This document shows positions 36,650-46,089 of a stretch of DNA of 64,000 bases, in pieces. Made by a program: the position numbers and the translations under genes. The notes below the pieces were generated by a model. The model ran no database searches. It worked only from the letters and a program-made list of their open reading frames with translations, and was not told where the DNA came from. The stretch comes from CAYXLW01 sp964466055 (GTDB lineage: Bacteria; Patescibacteriota; Gracilibacteria; GCA-2401425), in contig CAYXLW010000001.1 in assembly GCA_964466055.1 (NCBI GenBank), positions 62,001 through 126,000 on the forward strand. Reading direction: 5' to 3'. Positions within the stretch are counted from its first letter, which is position 1, and each line of letters opens with the position of its first letter.

Positions 36650-37195
36650 ATGATAATTTGCACAGAAAACAACATTCCACTAAACGCAAAAGTTTATATT
36701 CATGCAACAGATACTTGCTATGGTTTTGCTACAAGGTTTGATGACGAAAACGGGATTAACATAATTAAAGAGATAAAAGGAAGAGAAGAATTAAAACCTT
36801 TTTCCCTTTTATTTAAAGATTTTGAAATGCTAGAGAATTTTTGCGAAATTAATAAAAAACAAAAAGAATTTATTTTATCAAAAAAAGATCCATCTTCATT
36901 TATATTGCCTAAAAGAGAAATTCTGAAAGATTATTTCCCAAAAGAAAAAAATGTTTGTGTCAGAATTGAAAATAATAATTTCCCTGTAAAACTTAGTTCA
37001 ATATTAAAAGTTCCAGTTACTTCAACTAGCGTTAATAGAAGTTCAATGCCACCTCTTTACAATAGTGATGAAATCATAACAGAATTTAAAAATGAAACAG
37101 ATAATTTGATATTTATTAATTCTGAGAATTTAAAAAAAATCCCTTCTTCAAATATTTGGGATTTAACGATATTTCCTTATAAAAAAATTAGATAA
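36650..37195 (+). CDS. Threonylcarbamoyl-AMP synthase family (TsaC/Sua5/YrdC)
   Basis: 181 residues of the YrdC fold. HATDTCYGFATRFDDENG is the substrate-binding start (usual PTDTVYGL), followed by IKGREELKPFSLLFKDF and, late, VPVTSTSVNRSS (usual P-x-T-S-A-N). It makes the precursor for t6A37 in tRNAs reading ANN codons. The sequence is divergent, e.g. TSVNRSS instead of TSAN, but the family is clear. It lies 12 bp after the RAYT gene and its stop is 2 bp from the convergent pilin-like gene. Confidence 0.85.
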   Translation: MIICTENNIPLNAKVYIHATDTCYGFATRFDDENGINIIKEIKGREELKPFSLLFKDFEMLENFCEINKKQKEFILSKKDPSSFILPKREILKDYFPKEKNVCVRIENNNFPVKLSSILKVPVTSTSVNRSSMPPLYNSDEIITEFKNETDNLIFINSENLKKIPSSNIWDLTIFPYKKIR

Positions 37196-37196
37196 G

Positions 37197-38171
37197 CTAC
37201 TGGGCAATTACATTGCCTGCAGTATCCGGACTTACTCCAGAAACTACAACATATGCAAAAACTATCATAATGAATCCCATTATAAGATTTTTAAGGATTC
37301 TTTTTGCTGTTTCAGTTTGTTCATCATCTCCAAAAGAAACAACATAATATATACTAGACATAATCATAAATAGAATAGCTATAACAGCCATGTATTCTAG
37401 TAAGTATTTAAGAAAAGCGAAAACTTCTTGTGCAAAAGTTTTAGTTTGTTCTATTCCTGGAGCTGACAATTCAGTATTTTCTGGATAAAAAACCTTATTT
37501 ATTATAACATCTGCGGAAATAATTGTTATTAACCCCACGAATCCATACTTAAAATCTTTTTTCTCATCTTCAATAACAGTTTCATCTCCTTGTGCCATAA
37601 TCATACGCATAGCAGAAATAAGCATGAAAAATATAGCTACTGCTCCAGATATTAATGCTATCCAATTAATTATTTTTCTTAGTATAAGCTCTAAATGTGC
37701 TTTATCTCCAACTTCTCCTGCTGAACTGGATATATCAAAAACTTTAACTAGCTCTGGAGCTAAACCTACAAGCAATAGTCCTAAAACAATAGTTCCAACT
37801 CTTCCTCTTAAATCTTCAATTCGGCTTTCTTCTTCTGCCATGAGCATCATTAATACAGTTAGAAAAAGATATAAAAGTGCAACAGATATTAGAAGATACT
37901 TCATGATTTGACCAAAATTATTAATTATCAAATCTTGGATTTGGTCTAATCCGTCTTGTTTTTTGCTTTTTGGCAAATCAACTCCTTGCCCACTATCTGG
38001 AGCTTTATTTGGATCAAAATGAGGAGTATCCCAATTAGTAGGCAACATACTGTCTGCTTGGAAAAACTTAGAAGAAATGGAATTATTATCTTCAGAGATT
38101 GCTTCACTTAATGGAATAAAACTAATTCCAAAAAGAAATAATGTGCCTAAAAATATAAGGATTTTTTTCAT
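37197..38171 (-). CDS. Secreted/membrane protein with three fused pilin-like (Mbov_0395/VirB2-type) modules
   Basis: 324 residues: signal peptide (to ~24), a ~50-residue exported linker rich in Asp/Pro, then three copies of a two-helix module at ~80-155, ~165-230 and ~245-315. Each module has a first helix, a charged turn (AEEESRIEDLRGR, QGDETVIEDEKKD, FGDDEQTETAKRI) and a second helix (e.g. LIMGFIMIVFAYVVV). The single-module form is seen three times at 55100-56494 and in conjugation-like pilins. A fused trimer could be a pilus base or inner-membrane adaptor. No transport ATPase is in the window. Confidence 0.7.
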   Translation of the reverse strand: MKKILIFLGTLFLFGISFIPLSEAISEDNNSISSKFFQADSMLPTNWDTPHFDPNKAPDSGQGVDLPKSKKQDGLDQIQDLIINNFGQIMKYLLISVALLYLFLTVLMMLMAEEESRIEDLRGRVGTIVLGLLLVGLAPELVKVFDISSSAGEVGDKAHLELILRKIINWIALISGAVAIFFMLISAMRMIMAQGDETVIEDEKKDFKYGFVGLITIISADVIINKVFYPENTELSAPGIEQTKTFAQEVFAFLKYLLEYMAVIAILFMIMSSIYYVVSFGDDEQTETAKRILKNLIMGFIMIVFAYVVVSGVSPDTAGNVIAQ

Positions 38172-38254
38172 ATATATTTTAGTGTCTTATCATTATACCA
38201 AAAAGCACCTCAAAAGAAAAGAATATTCATTTGGGAAAATTGGTATATATTAGA

Positions 38255-38878
38255 TTAATACATACCAGAAACAGATAATCCTTTAGAAGTTATTTTTGCC
38301 ATTTCGGCACGAGTAATAGGTTCTGATGGTCCAAATACCATTTGTTTTTGACCATTTTTATTTAACTTACCTGTTATGATTCCATGATTGTAAGCACTCG
38401 CAGTATAAATGTGAAACCATTCACTTTGATCATAGTCTCTAAATTTTACAGGTGGATCATATGATTTGGTAACACCAAGCCCATTAATTATTATTTTTAT
38501 TGCTTCAGCACGTATAACGCTACGGTCAGGTCTGAAATATCCATCAGCATAACCATCAATAAGTCCTGTAATTCTTGCCGTTGTAACATATGGATAGTAC
38601 CATTCAGATGCAGAAACATCAGGGAAAAAAGGATCCTCAGGAAACCTATCATCTAAAACACCTGTTGTTGCAATAACCATGATTTTTACAAGCTCAGCAC
38701 GAGTTAAATATCTATCAGGATGGAAAAAATATCCGTCATCAATAATCCCTTGTTCAACTAAATCTTCAACATAAGGATATGCCCAGTTATTAGGATCAAT
38801 GTCAGAAAATGTTTGTGCGTGTACATTCTGAACCAAAAGGAATATTACAATACTTATTATGCTGAGAGGTTTTTTCAT
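38255..38878 (-). CDS. S-layer homology (SLH) domain protein
   Basis: 207 residues: signal peptide (to ~22), then three SLH repeats filling the chain: FSDIDPNNWAYPYVEDLVEQGII...RAELVKI, FPDVSASEWYYPYVTTARITGLIDG...RAEAIKI and FRDYDQSEWFHIYTASAYNHGIITG...RAEMAKI. Three SLH copies usually bind pyruvylated secondary cell-wall polymer. There is no second functional domain, so this may act purely as an anchor. Its start is ATG 38878. Confidence 0.93.
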   Translation of the reverse strand: MKKPLSIISIVIFLLVQNVHAQTFSDIDPNNWAYPYVEDLVEQGIIDDGYFFHPDRYLTRAELVKIMVIATTGVLDDRFPEDPFFPDVSASEWYYPYVTTARITGLIDGYADGYFRPDRSVIRAEAIKIIINGLGVTKSYDPPVKFRDYDQSEWFHIYTASAYNHGIITGKLNKNGQKQMVFGPSEPITRAEMAKITSKGLSVSGMY

Positions 38879-38961
38879 GAGTATTAGGATTTAGGAATTG
38901 GAATTTAGTATTTAGGAGAAATAATATTTCTATTTTACTATGTTACTATTTTTCTAGGTCT

Positions 38962-39378
38962 CTACTTTCGCTTTTTTTTCTTTGGAAGATATTTATTACG
39001 CACTTCTTGTTTTTTTATGTCATTTGAAAGTTTTTTTTGTTTTGATTCAAGAATGACATAATTTATCCATACTCTAATAAATAAATAAAGCATGACTAGA
39101 AATATTACTATCCACCAAATTCTCATAGATATATACGGAATTCCTTCTAATCTAGTCCATGTTATAATAAGCATTAATAGTGCAGACCATCTTAAATAAC
39201 TAGGAATATTATTAGAAGCTTTTTTAAAATTTTTATTCTCAATTATTTTTTTTCTAAAGTAGTGGAATATAAAACTAGTTAAAAAGAATATTATTATAAC
39301 TGAAAAAGCAAGAACTACGTATTCAAATTCTGTAGATGGGTGAGTTTGAAAAAGATTAGAAAAGGTAAAATTTGGCAT
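38962..39378 (-). CDS. Small membrane protein of unknown function
   Basis: 138 residues, three membrane helices (~20-42, ~65-80, ~88-110) and a very basic C-terminus (KKKKRK). No motif I recognise. The basic tail should face the cytoplasm. It lies in the minus-strand envelope gene block. Confidence 0.55.
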   Translation of the reverse strand: MPNFTFSNLFQTHPSTEFEYVVLAFSVIIIFFLTSFIFHYFRKKIIENKNFKKASNNIPSYLRWSALLMLIITWTRLEGIPYISMRIWWIVIFLVMLYLFIRVWINYVILESKQKKLSNDIKKQEVRNKYLPKKKKRK

Positions 39379-39465
39379 AAGTTTTACAAGTTAGAGAATA
39401 GGTGCTGTAGAAGGAGTAGGTAGTATGTGTATAAAATAATTATGAATTAATAATTAGTCAAACGG

Positions 39466-39975
39466 TCAAGAACTAAAAGGTTTTTTTTTAAGATTTTTGT
39501 CTTTTTTATCCTTATTTTTTCCACAGTAGGGGCAAATTTTGTATGTTTTTAGGGATGTTTTTTTGCAGGAGTTGCATTTATTTTTTAAATCTTTTCCGCA
39601 TTCAGGGCAAAAATCATAAGCTTCATTAACTTGAGAATTACATATCTCACAGAATTTGCCTAAGCTTAAAGCTTTTAATTCAGCTTCATCATAATATTTT
39701 TCTAAAATAGTTTTTGATGGACGAATGAGGAGATAAATTACTAGTCCAAATACTGGTAGGATAGTATTTAATAATATTGAAATAACTTGAAATAAAATGT
39801 TATTTGATCTATTTATGACATCACGTGTTACCCAAATAATGATTGCTAGCCATAAAATTCCAATGTAAATTAAGCTTCCTTTTAAAATTATTTCAAAAAT
39901 ATTGTTAGCATTAAGCCATCTTTGTAAAAAATCTAGAGAAGAAAATATGGTATCGTAAAGATCAAAGTTTAACAT
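39466..39975 (-). CDS. Membrane protein with double zinc ribbon
   Basis: 169 residues: two membrane helices (~35-55, ~65-85), then two zinc ribbons: CEICNSQVNEAYDFCPECG and CNSCKKTSLKTYKICPYCG. Short basic linker and tail. The family form 'PLD-nuclease-like N-terminal helices plus zinc ribbon' is common in Patescibacteria and Firmicutes, function unknown. Twenty-one bp upstream of it (in transcription order) is the Lgt-like gene, so they may be co-transcribed. Confidence 0.65.
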   Translation of the reverse strand: MLNFDLYDTIFSSLDFLQRWLNANNIFEIILKGSLIYIGILWLAIIIWVTRDVINRSNNILFQVISILLNTILPVFGLVIYLLIRPSKTILEKYYDEAELKALSLGKFCEICNSQVNEAYDFCPECGKDLKNKCNSCKKTSLKTYKICPYCGKNKDKKDKNLKKKPFSS

Positions 39976-39996
39976 ATATATTAATTTTATTAATTA

Positions 39997-40767
39997 TTAA
40001 TTTTTGTCATTGAAATAATGAACACGATTATGAGTTTTTATAATTATTAGAATAAAACAGATAATAGCAAGAATTAATGAAACAACCAATGAAAATCTAA
40101 AATTAAATATTGATAAATCAGGAGCTCCTCGAAAAAAACTTAAAATTACTTTGATAGTAAAAAAACCGAAAGCAGTGTACAGTGAAATAACCCCATTATG
40201 ATGGCTCTTATTTTGCATGAAACGTATTATAAAAAATAATAATAAAAGAAAAATAGCCTCATACATTTGTACAGGATGTATTGGTATAGTATATCTAACT
40301 TCAGGTATATTAAAACTTATTGCCCATGGTAACCCACTTGGTGTTCCATAATTTCCTCCAGATAGAAATTCTGCAATTGCTAGAAAAAAGACAAACAACA
40401 AAAAAGGTAAAGCAATAGCATCCATCCATTTCCAAAAACTCTCTTTTTTTAAAATTGTAATAATAAAAAATGTAATAAGAAATCCGAAGAAGGCAATATA
40501 AAAGTTATATGCTCCGTCAAATATGTAAATTATTCTTAAAGGATTTTGATTATATAAAGATAAAGATTCTAGTATTCCTCCGACTCGAGCGAATATAAAA
40601 GTTCCTAAAATAATATATAGAAAATGATCGCTTAAAAAATCGAGTGTTAACTTTCTTTTAAAACAGGTTAAAGCAAAATAATATGAAGATATAATTAATG
40701 CTAAGAAAATTATTACTGGGTAAGTATGGATTTCAAAACCGTAAAAATAAAATAATAAAGGATACAA
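39997..40767 (-). CDS. Divergent prolipoprotein diacylglyceryl transferase-like (Lgt) protein
   Basis: 256 residues, seven membrane helices. Lgt landmarks: FARVGGILE, GGNYGTPSGLPWAISF and IHPVQMYEAIFLL. Lgt adds the diacylglyceryl group to the lipobox cysteine; lipoproteins are encoded in this window. However, in place of the signature G-R-x-G-N-F-x-N-G-E the protein reads A-I-A-E-F-L-S-G-G-N, so the essential arginine (R143 in E. coli) is not aligned, and the HGG motif is NFYIAFFG. It may be a paralogue with altered function. Confidence 0.7.
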   Translation of the reverse strand: MYPLLFYFYGFEIHTYPVIIFLALIISSYYFALTCFKRKLTLDFLSDHFLYIILGTFIFARVGGILESLSLYNQNPLRIIYIFDGAYNFYIAFFGFLITFFIITILKKESFWKWMDAIALPFLLFVFFLAIAEFLSGGNYGTPSGLPWAISFNIPEVRYTIPIHPVQMYEAIFLLLLFFIIRFMQNKSHHNGVISLYTAFGFFTIKVILSFFRGAPDLSIFNFRFSLVVSLILAIICFILIIIKTHNRVHYFNDKN

Positions 40768-40779
40768 ATAAATAATATG

Positions 40780-42135
40780 TTAATAATTGAAATAAAATAA
40801 AATAGATACAAGAATTATTACGAAGTATGTAAAGATAATGGTTAATATGCTTTCTGAGAATTTTCTTTTTATAAGCGAAGAGAATAATAGAGTAAGAAAT
40901 AATAAGAATACAATGGCTATTACCATTTCTGAGTTAAATATTTTCCAAACAAAATCTATTGGAAATATTCTAGATTTCAATATAGAAATTTCAGCTAATG
41001 CAAAAAACAGAATATACATTATAAAAAGCCATCCAGAGAAATACTGAATTTCATCAATAATAAAAGAGTAGTCTTTTTTTTCAAAATTTTTTATACGTTC
41101 AAGTCCCTCTTTAATTTTTCTAATAGAAAATTCATTCCTTTTTCTTTTATCCCATAAATTTAAAAAAGCCTCTTTATGTTTTTGTCTTAATTCTCCTTTT
41201 GTTATAAAAAATTTACATAAATGTAAAAGTATTAATTTCAATATTTCTTTTTGTTCGAATTTTTGTCTTATTAAAATTTTCTCCTCTTCTTTTAATTCAA
41301 ATTCAGGCATCTCACCTTTTGAAGAAATTCTTTTAAATACAGATTTAATTTTATTTAATATGTTGCTAAGTAGACTGTAAAAAGTTTTTTCTACTTTTGT
41401 TGTTATTTCATTTGTTAGGCAGGCTCTAATCTCAATAAGCTCTTGCTCAAATTTAGATTGTAACTCTCCGTGTTTTTCAAAAAAGAAAAGAATTTTTTTT
41501 ATTAATTCATCAGAAGATTTTTGGATAAATTGCAAATTATTTGACATCTTTATTTTTTGGAGAATATCTATTTTTTGATCTAAGTCGCTAGCAATATTTG
41601 AAGGAATGTATTTTATAAAAGTGCTTGTAATTTTTGTAATAGTATCAATATTTTTATGAATTTTTTTTTGTTTTTCATAAAAATTATCATCGAAAATAAT
41701 CTCATTAGCTTCTTTTATTCTCTCGTCATTCTTTAATTTGTTTTTATTGAATGTTATTCCTTTTTCATAGGCAAGTTCCTCAATTTCTTTTACGCTTGTT
41801 TTTTTCTTAGCTTCGGCAATGACTTTAGGAAGACTATTATCAATAATCCATTTAATTTCAATGCCAAACTCTTCAATAAGCCTTTTATAGGCACTTATCT
41901 CATCTTTAGATTCTATCGTTCCATCTATTTCTTGTTTTTCATTATCTTTTCCAAAGAAGCTAAAAATTCTTAAATTACTTTTTACTTCCTTTTGTGTATT
42001 GTCGATTATATCAACAGAAATAACAGATAAACCCATTTGATTTAATTTTTCAGTAGCTTCTTCTTTTGAATTAGCCTCAATTCTTCCTTTTTGTTCTTTC
42101 CCATCATTAGCAACAACAATGTATTGAAAAAGCAT
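40780..42135 (-). CDS. Membrane protein with PilC/GspF N-terminal-like domains
   Basis: 451 residues. Residues 1-46 match the N-terminal repeat of PilC/GspF (YIVVANDGKEQKGRIEANSKEEATEKLNQ); a degenerate second copy lies at ~70-105 (EIDGTIESKDEISAYKRL). A long helical, charged central region follows, then four C-terminal membrane helices from ~362. The T2SS F-type membrane domains are absent, so this is not a pilus assembly platform itself. Location next to envelope genes suggests a structural membrane role. Confidence 0.55.
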   Translation of the reverse strand: MLFQYIVVANDGKEQKGRIEANSKEEATEKLNQMGLSVISVDIIDNTQKEVKSNLRIFSFFGKDNEKQEIDGTIESKDEISAYKRLIEEFGIEIKWIIDNSLPKVIAEAKKKTSVKEIEELAYEKGITFNKNKLKNDERIKEANEIIFDDNFYEKQKKIHKNIDTITKITSTFIKYIPSNIASDLDQKIDILQKIKMSNNLQFIQKSSDELIKKILFFFEKHGELQSKFEQELIEIRACLTNEITTKVEKTFYSLLSNILNKIKSVFKRISSKGEMPEFELKEEEKILIRQKFEQKEILKLILLHLCKFFITKGELRQKHKEAFLNLWDKRKRNEFSIRKIKEGLERIKNFEKKDYSFIIDEIQYFSGWLFIMYILFFALAEISILKSRIFPIDFVWKIFNSEMVIAIVFLLFLTLLFSSLIKRKFSESILTIIFTYFVIILVSILFYFNY

Positions 42136-42184
42136 GAATTATATAAAGTTAACGGAGTGAGTTTTTTTATTTATCAATTACTTT

Positions 42185-43315
42185 TTAGCTTCCTATTATA
42201 ATACGATAGATATCATGTCCTGTAACAACAAAAATAAGCAACAATAGTAAAATGAATGACACTGAATGAATTCTAGCTTCCCATGAAGGTTTAATTGGTT
42301 TTCTAATGATCGCTTCAATTAATAAAAATATAAATCTTCCTCCGTCTAAAGCAGGAATAGGTAATACATTCATAATGGCAAGTGACAATGAAAGTAGTGC
42401 TACGAATTTGAAAAGAGCATCAATATTTCCTTTAGAAACTATTTCGTGTGTCATAGAGAAAATCCCAACGGGACCTGAAACATTGGCAGGTACTTCAGCT
42501 TTTGTAATAATTCTAACGACTAGATTTTTAAATGCTTCAACTGTCACTTTAGCAATATCCCCAGAAGTTTTTAAAGAGTATAAAAAGGCTTTATGAACGG
42601 GAAAAGAGATATTTTTTATTTCTTTAAAGGATGGCATAGAAGAAAAAACAGTGGCTATTTTACCTTCTTCATTTGCTTTTATATTAAAAAATATTTCTTC
42701 CCCCACCCCTTCTTTTTCTCTTAAAATTTTATATTTTGAAACAGTATTAGGTTTTTGTAGTTCAATAATTTGTTCTGAATTTCCTATTTTTATATCATTT
42801 ATCTCTAGCACAATATCATCTTTTAAAAGTCCGGCTTCTTTTGCTGGTCCTTCTTGAACTTCAATAATTGGCAACCCTTCATCCAAAATTATTAACCCTT
42901 TTTCAATATTTTCTTCTACAGATTCGATATTAAGGAGAATAGGTTTTGTTCCTATCGTGAATAAGACGGTTAAAATTACTAAAGCAAGTAAGAAGTTCAT
43001 AATAACCCCTGCAAGTATAATTTCCATTCTTGCAAGTATCGACTTGTTAGCAAAAGAGCCTTTAGTTTTTATTACTTTTTCATTTGCTTCATCTTCTCCT
43101 TCCATTTTTATAAAACCGCCAAATGGAATCCAGTTTAATGTGTATTCACAATCTTTTTTGTCTTTCCATAAGGTTTTTGCCTTAGGAGGTAATCCAAGCC
43201 CAAATTCTTCGACTTTAACCCCATGACGTCTAGCAGAGGCAAAGTGTCCAAGTTCATGGATAAGTACGATTACGGAAAAAATTATTAGAAATACTATTAT
43301 TGAGAGAATATACAT
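42185..43315 (-). CDS. Site-2 intramembrane metalloprotease with PDZ domain (RseP-like)
   Basis: 376 residues. HELGH (residues ~22-26) in the first membrane helix, a PDZ domain at ~135-205 (LIVLDEG...PAKEAGLLKDDIVLEINDIKI), and the second active-site motif NVLPIPALDGGR near 315. Cleaves membrane-bound substrates such as anti-sigma factors or signal-peptide remnants. An S2P of a different, PDZ-less type is at 53945. Which substrate it cuts is not evident. Confidence 0.93.
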   Translation of the reverse strand: MYILSIIVFLIIFSVIVLIHELGHFASARRHGVKVEEFGLGLPPKAKTLWKDKKDCEYTLNWIPFGGFIKMEGEDEANEKVIKTKGSFANKSILARMEIILAGVIMNFLLALVILTVLFTIGTKPILLNIESVEENIEKGLIILDEGLPIIEVQEGPAKEAGLLKDDIVLEINDIKIGNSEQIIELQKPNTVSKYKILREKEGVGEEIFFNIKANEEGKIATVFSSMPSFKEIKNISFPVHKAFLYSLKTSGDIAKVTVEAFKNLVVRIITKAEVPANVSGPVGIFSMTHEIVSKGNIDALFKFVALLSLSLAIMNVLPIPALDGGRFIFLLIEAIIRKPIKPSWEARIHSVSFILLLLLIFVVTGHDIYRIIIGS

Positions 43316-43373
43316 TTAAGTTTAGTTAGTGGATAGGTGAGTAGAGAATATGAAGTTTATTAATTACGAGTTT

Positions 43374-43895
43374 TTATTTGTTTATTGATAATTGTTCAAC
43401 TATTTGATTTCCAAATTCTTCAGCGGAATTTGGTCCGTTAGCTGTAATTATGTTTCCATCGATTGTAATATCTTCTCCTGTAAAAATTCCTCCATTATTT
43501 TCTATATGATTTTTTTGTTTATCATTTCCATCATTCCATCCTGTTACTTTTTTTCTTTCAAATAATCCTGAGTCAGAGATTATTGTTGGGGCTATACAAA
43601 TAGCAGCTATAATTTTTGCTTCTTTTGCTATACGAAGATAATCGGCATTTTTATAGTATTCAGAAGTTGCTCCAGGTCCTCCAACGAAAACTATTACGTC
43701 GTATTCATTCCCTTTTATTTCAGAAATGGGAAAATTTGCTTGTGTCTCTGTCCCATATTTCCCAATACATCTTCCTTTCTCACTTGCTGAAATTGTAATT
43801 TCAACTCCTGCTGTTTCTAGGATTTGTTTAGGTACCTCAAACTCTGTATCTTGAAAACCGTTATTTGCTATAACAAAAAGAGCTTTTTTCATCAA
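43374..43895 (-). CDS. DJ-1/PfpI family protein
   Basis: 173 residues. Nucleophile elbow C100 in IAAICIAPTII, preceded by VGGPGATSEY and the conserved glutamate in FQDTEFEVPKQIL. Members include glyoxalases/deglycases, chaperones and proteases; the exact activity is not decidable. Single gene. Confidence 0.9.
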   Translation of the reverse strand: MMKKALFVIANNGFQDTEFEVPKQILETAGVEITISASEKGRCIGKYGTETQANFPISEIKGNEYDVIVFVGGPGATSEYYKNADYLRIAKEAKIIAAICIAPTIISDSGLFERKKVTGWNDGNDKQKNHIENNGGIFTGEDITIDGNIITANGPNSAEEFGNQIVEQLSINK

Positions 43896-43969
43896 TCATA
43901 ATATTAATTTAATCTAGTATAATTTACTATATACATAAAGAAATTAAAACCTAAAAAAATACAATATAT

Positions 43970-45358
43970 CTAATTCAACATATCATATCTACTCTCTGTG
44001 TCCATAAATCTCATAGATTCAGCAACCCATTTAAGCTCAATTCTGCCAATTGGTCCATTACGATTTTTTCTAATAAAAATATCAGTCATACCAGCTCTAT
44101 CCGTATCTGGTTCATAATATTCTTCACGGAACATCATAAGAACAACATCTGCATCTTGCTCAATAGATCCTGAGTCTCTTAAATCTGAAAGTTGGGGTAT
44201 TTTTCCTGGTCTAGTTTCAACAGCACGAGAAAGCTGAGAAAGACATAAAATAGGGATCTTTAACTCTCTTCCAAGTTGCTTAAGTGACCTTGATATTTCT
44301 GATATTTCTTGAACACGATTGCCCATCAAATCAGAGTTTCCTGTTGTCATAAGTTGAAGGTAATCAATTATGAGCATATCGAGCCCATGTTCCATTTGAA
44401 GACGTCGTGCTTTTGCTCTAACTTCAGGGAGAGAAGACCCAACAGAATCATCAATAAATATGGAAGCGTTCATAAGGCTATCCATTCCATCTCCAAGTTT
44501 TTGGAATTCTTCGTCATCTAACTTTCCTTTATGTAGCTTCCATGAGTCAATTCCAACAGTCATACAAAACAGTCTGTCAACTAACTGTTCTTTACTCATT
44601 TCTAAAGAAAAAACTCCAATTTTTTTATCTTTTAAAGATGTATTTAAAGCGATATTTAAAGCAAGTGCGGTTTTTCCCATGGAAGGACGTGCTGCAAGAA
44701 TGGTCAAATCTGAAGGCTTGAATCCATTTAATAAATTATCAATTCTTTCAAATCCAGAAGAAATCCCAGATAAGTGCTCAGAATCTGGATTTTCATGAAG
44801 TTCCGCAAAAAGTTCAAACCTTCCAGAAAGTATATCTTTAATAGGGACAAATTTATCTTTAAGAAATGTTTGTGAAATTTTAAAAACTTCTTTTTCAGTT
44901 TTTTCCAAATCCTCATTAATAGAGTTTTCTTCACTATATCCAAGTCCCATTATAGTGTCGCCAGCAAGGATCATCTTTCGCCTTGTAGATTTGTCTTTTA
45001 CCAGAGTTGCATAAGAAAAGATGTGAGAAGAAGAGGGGACAGCACTAGAAAGTTCAGCCAAATATGAAAGACCTCCAGCAATTTCCAATTCTTTCTGTTC
45101 CTCAAGACTATTTGAAAGAGTAAGTATATCAATTGGTTTATGCATAGTATAATGCTTGCTCATTGTATCCCAAATGATCTGATGTTTCTCAAAATAAAAA
45201 TCTTCGTTTTTTAATAAATCGTAAACTTTTAACATTGCGTCATTATCCATAAGAATGGATCCTAAAACAGCTTTTTCAGCATCTTCACTGTAAGGAGGTA
45301 CTTTTAGTGAATTAGTAGAAATTTTAGAGCCTGACTTTTTTATTAATTTTTTTTCCAC
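43970..45358 (-). CDS. dnaB: Replicative DNA helicase
   Basis: 462 residues. The N-terminal DnaB domain (VPPYSEDAEKAVLGSILMDNDAM) is followed by the RecA-like core: Walker A ARPSMGKTALALNIA (~215-229), LEMSKEQLVDRL, LIIDYLQLM (Walker B) and the SDLRDSGSIEQDADVVLMMFRE arginine-finger region. Unwinds DNA at the fork. No intein is present. Divergent from rpsL. Confidence 0.97.
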   Translation of the reverse strand: MEKKLIKKSGSKISTNSLKVPPYSEDAEKAVLGSILMDNDAMLKVYDLLKNEDFYFEKHQIIWDTMSKHYTMHKPIDILTLSNSLEEQKELEIAGGLSYLAELSSAVPSSSHIFSYATLVKDKSTRRKMILAGDTIMGLGYSEENSINEDLEKTEKEVFKISQTFLKDKFVPIKDILSGRFELFAELHENPDSEHLSGISSGFERIDNLLNGFKPSDLTILAARPSMGKTALALNIALNTSLKDKKIGVFSLEMSKEQLVDRLFCMTVGIDSWKLHKGKLDDEEFQKLGDGMDSLMNASIFIDDSVGSSLPEVRAKARRLQMEHGLDMLIIDYLQLMTTGNSDLMGNRVQEISEISRSLKQLGRELKIPILCLSQLSRAVETRPGKIPQLSDLRDSGSIEQDADVVLMMFREEYYEPDTDRAGMTDIFIRKNRNGPIGRIELKWVAESMRFMDTESRYDMLN

Positions 45359-45543
45359 AAGGGAGGGGGTTACGAATTAGGAATTTTTATTTTATATCTA
45401 ATAGATTGCTACATTGCTCATTTCATAATTTACTCCTCGCAATGACAAATTTTTCATTGATCATTCTTCATTCATCATCGGTCATTGTTTGAGGGGGACG
45501 AATTTTAGGTAAAAGAAAAAGACTTTGCAAATGATATTTTTTC

Positions 45544-45572
45544 TTGACTTTATTTGCCGATTTAAATACAAT
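45544..45572 (+). promoter_or_regulatory. sigma70-like promoter of rpsL-rpsG
   Basis: TTGACT (45544-45549), 17 bp, TACAAT (45567-45572); leader ~53 nt. Confidence 0.7.
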
Positions 45573-45631
45573 CGCCAAGCTCTGTTTTTAAGAGACTAAA
45601 GCCAAAAATTTATTAATATAATTATCTTTAG

Positions 45632-46051
45632 ATGCCAACTATAAATCAATTAGTTAGAAACCCAAGAACTAAGAAAGTTAAAAAGACAAAGTCTCAGGCT
45701 TTACAGTCAACATTTAATTCTCTTAAGTCTAGGCAAGTTACTCTAAAAAAAGGAGCTCCTTTAAAAAGAGGTGTTTGTACAAAAGTAACAACAGCAACTC
45801 CTAAAAAGCCAAATTCTGCTTTGCGTAAAATTGCTAGAGTTCGTCTTACTAATGGATATGAAGTAACTGCATACATAGGAGGAGAAGGTCATAATCTTCA
45901 AGAGCATTCAGTTGTTGCAATTAGAGGAGGAAGAGTGAAAGATCTTCCAGGGGTTAAATATCACATCATACGTGGATACCTTGATTGCCAAGGAGTAAGT
46001 GGAAGGAAAAAAGGAAGATCAAGATATGGAACTAAAAGACCAAAGAATTAG
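45632..46051 (+). CDS. rpsL: 30S ribosomal protein S12
   Basis: 139 residues. MPTINQLVRNPR start, KKGAPLKRGVCTKV, TATPKKPNSALRKIARVRL with the streptomycin-site lysine as in sensitive bacteria, and GVKYHIIRGYLDCQGV. A short insertion relative to E. coli near residues 30-40 as in other non-proteobacteria. First gene of an rpsL-rpsG pair. Confidence 0.97.
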   Translation: MPTINQLVRNPRTKKVKKTKSQALQSTFNSLKSRQVTLKKGAPLKRGVCTKVTTATPKKPNSALRKIARVRLTNGYEVTAYIGGEGHNLQEHSVVAIRGGRVKDLPGVKYHIIRGYLDCQGVSGRKKGRSRYGTKRPKN

Positions 46052-46089
46052 GAAATATAATTATTAATAATTACTAACTAAGTTACTTT

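Noticed and set aside
45415..45490. TCATT-type tract as a CRISPR or regulatory repeat
   Set aside because: Degenerate, irregularly spaced low-complexity words; similar tracts at 54555-54710.
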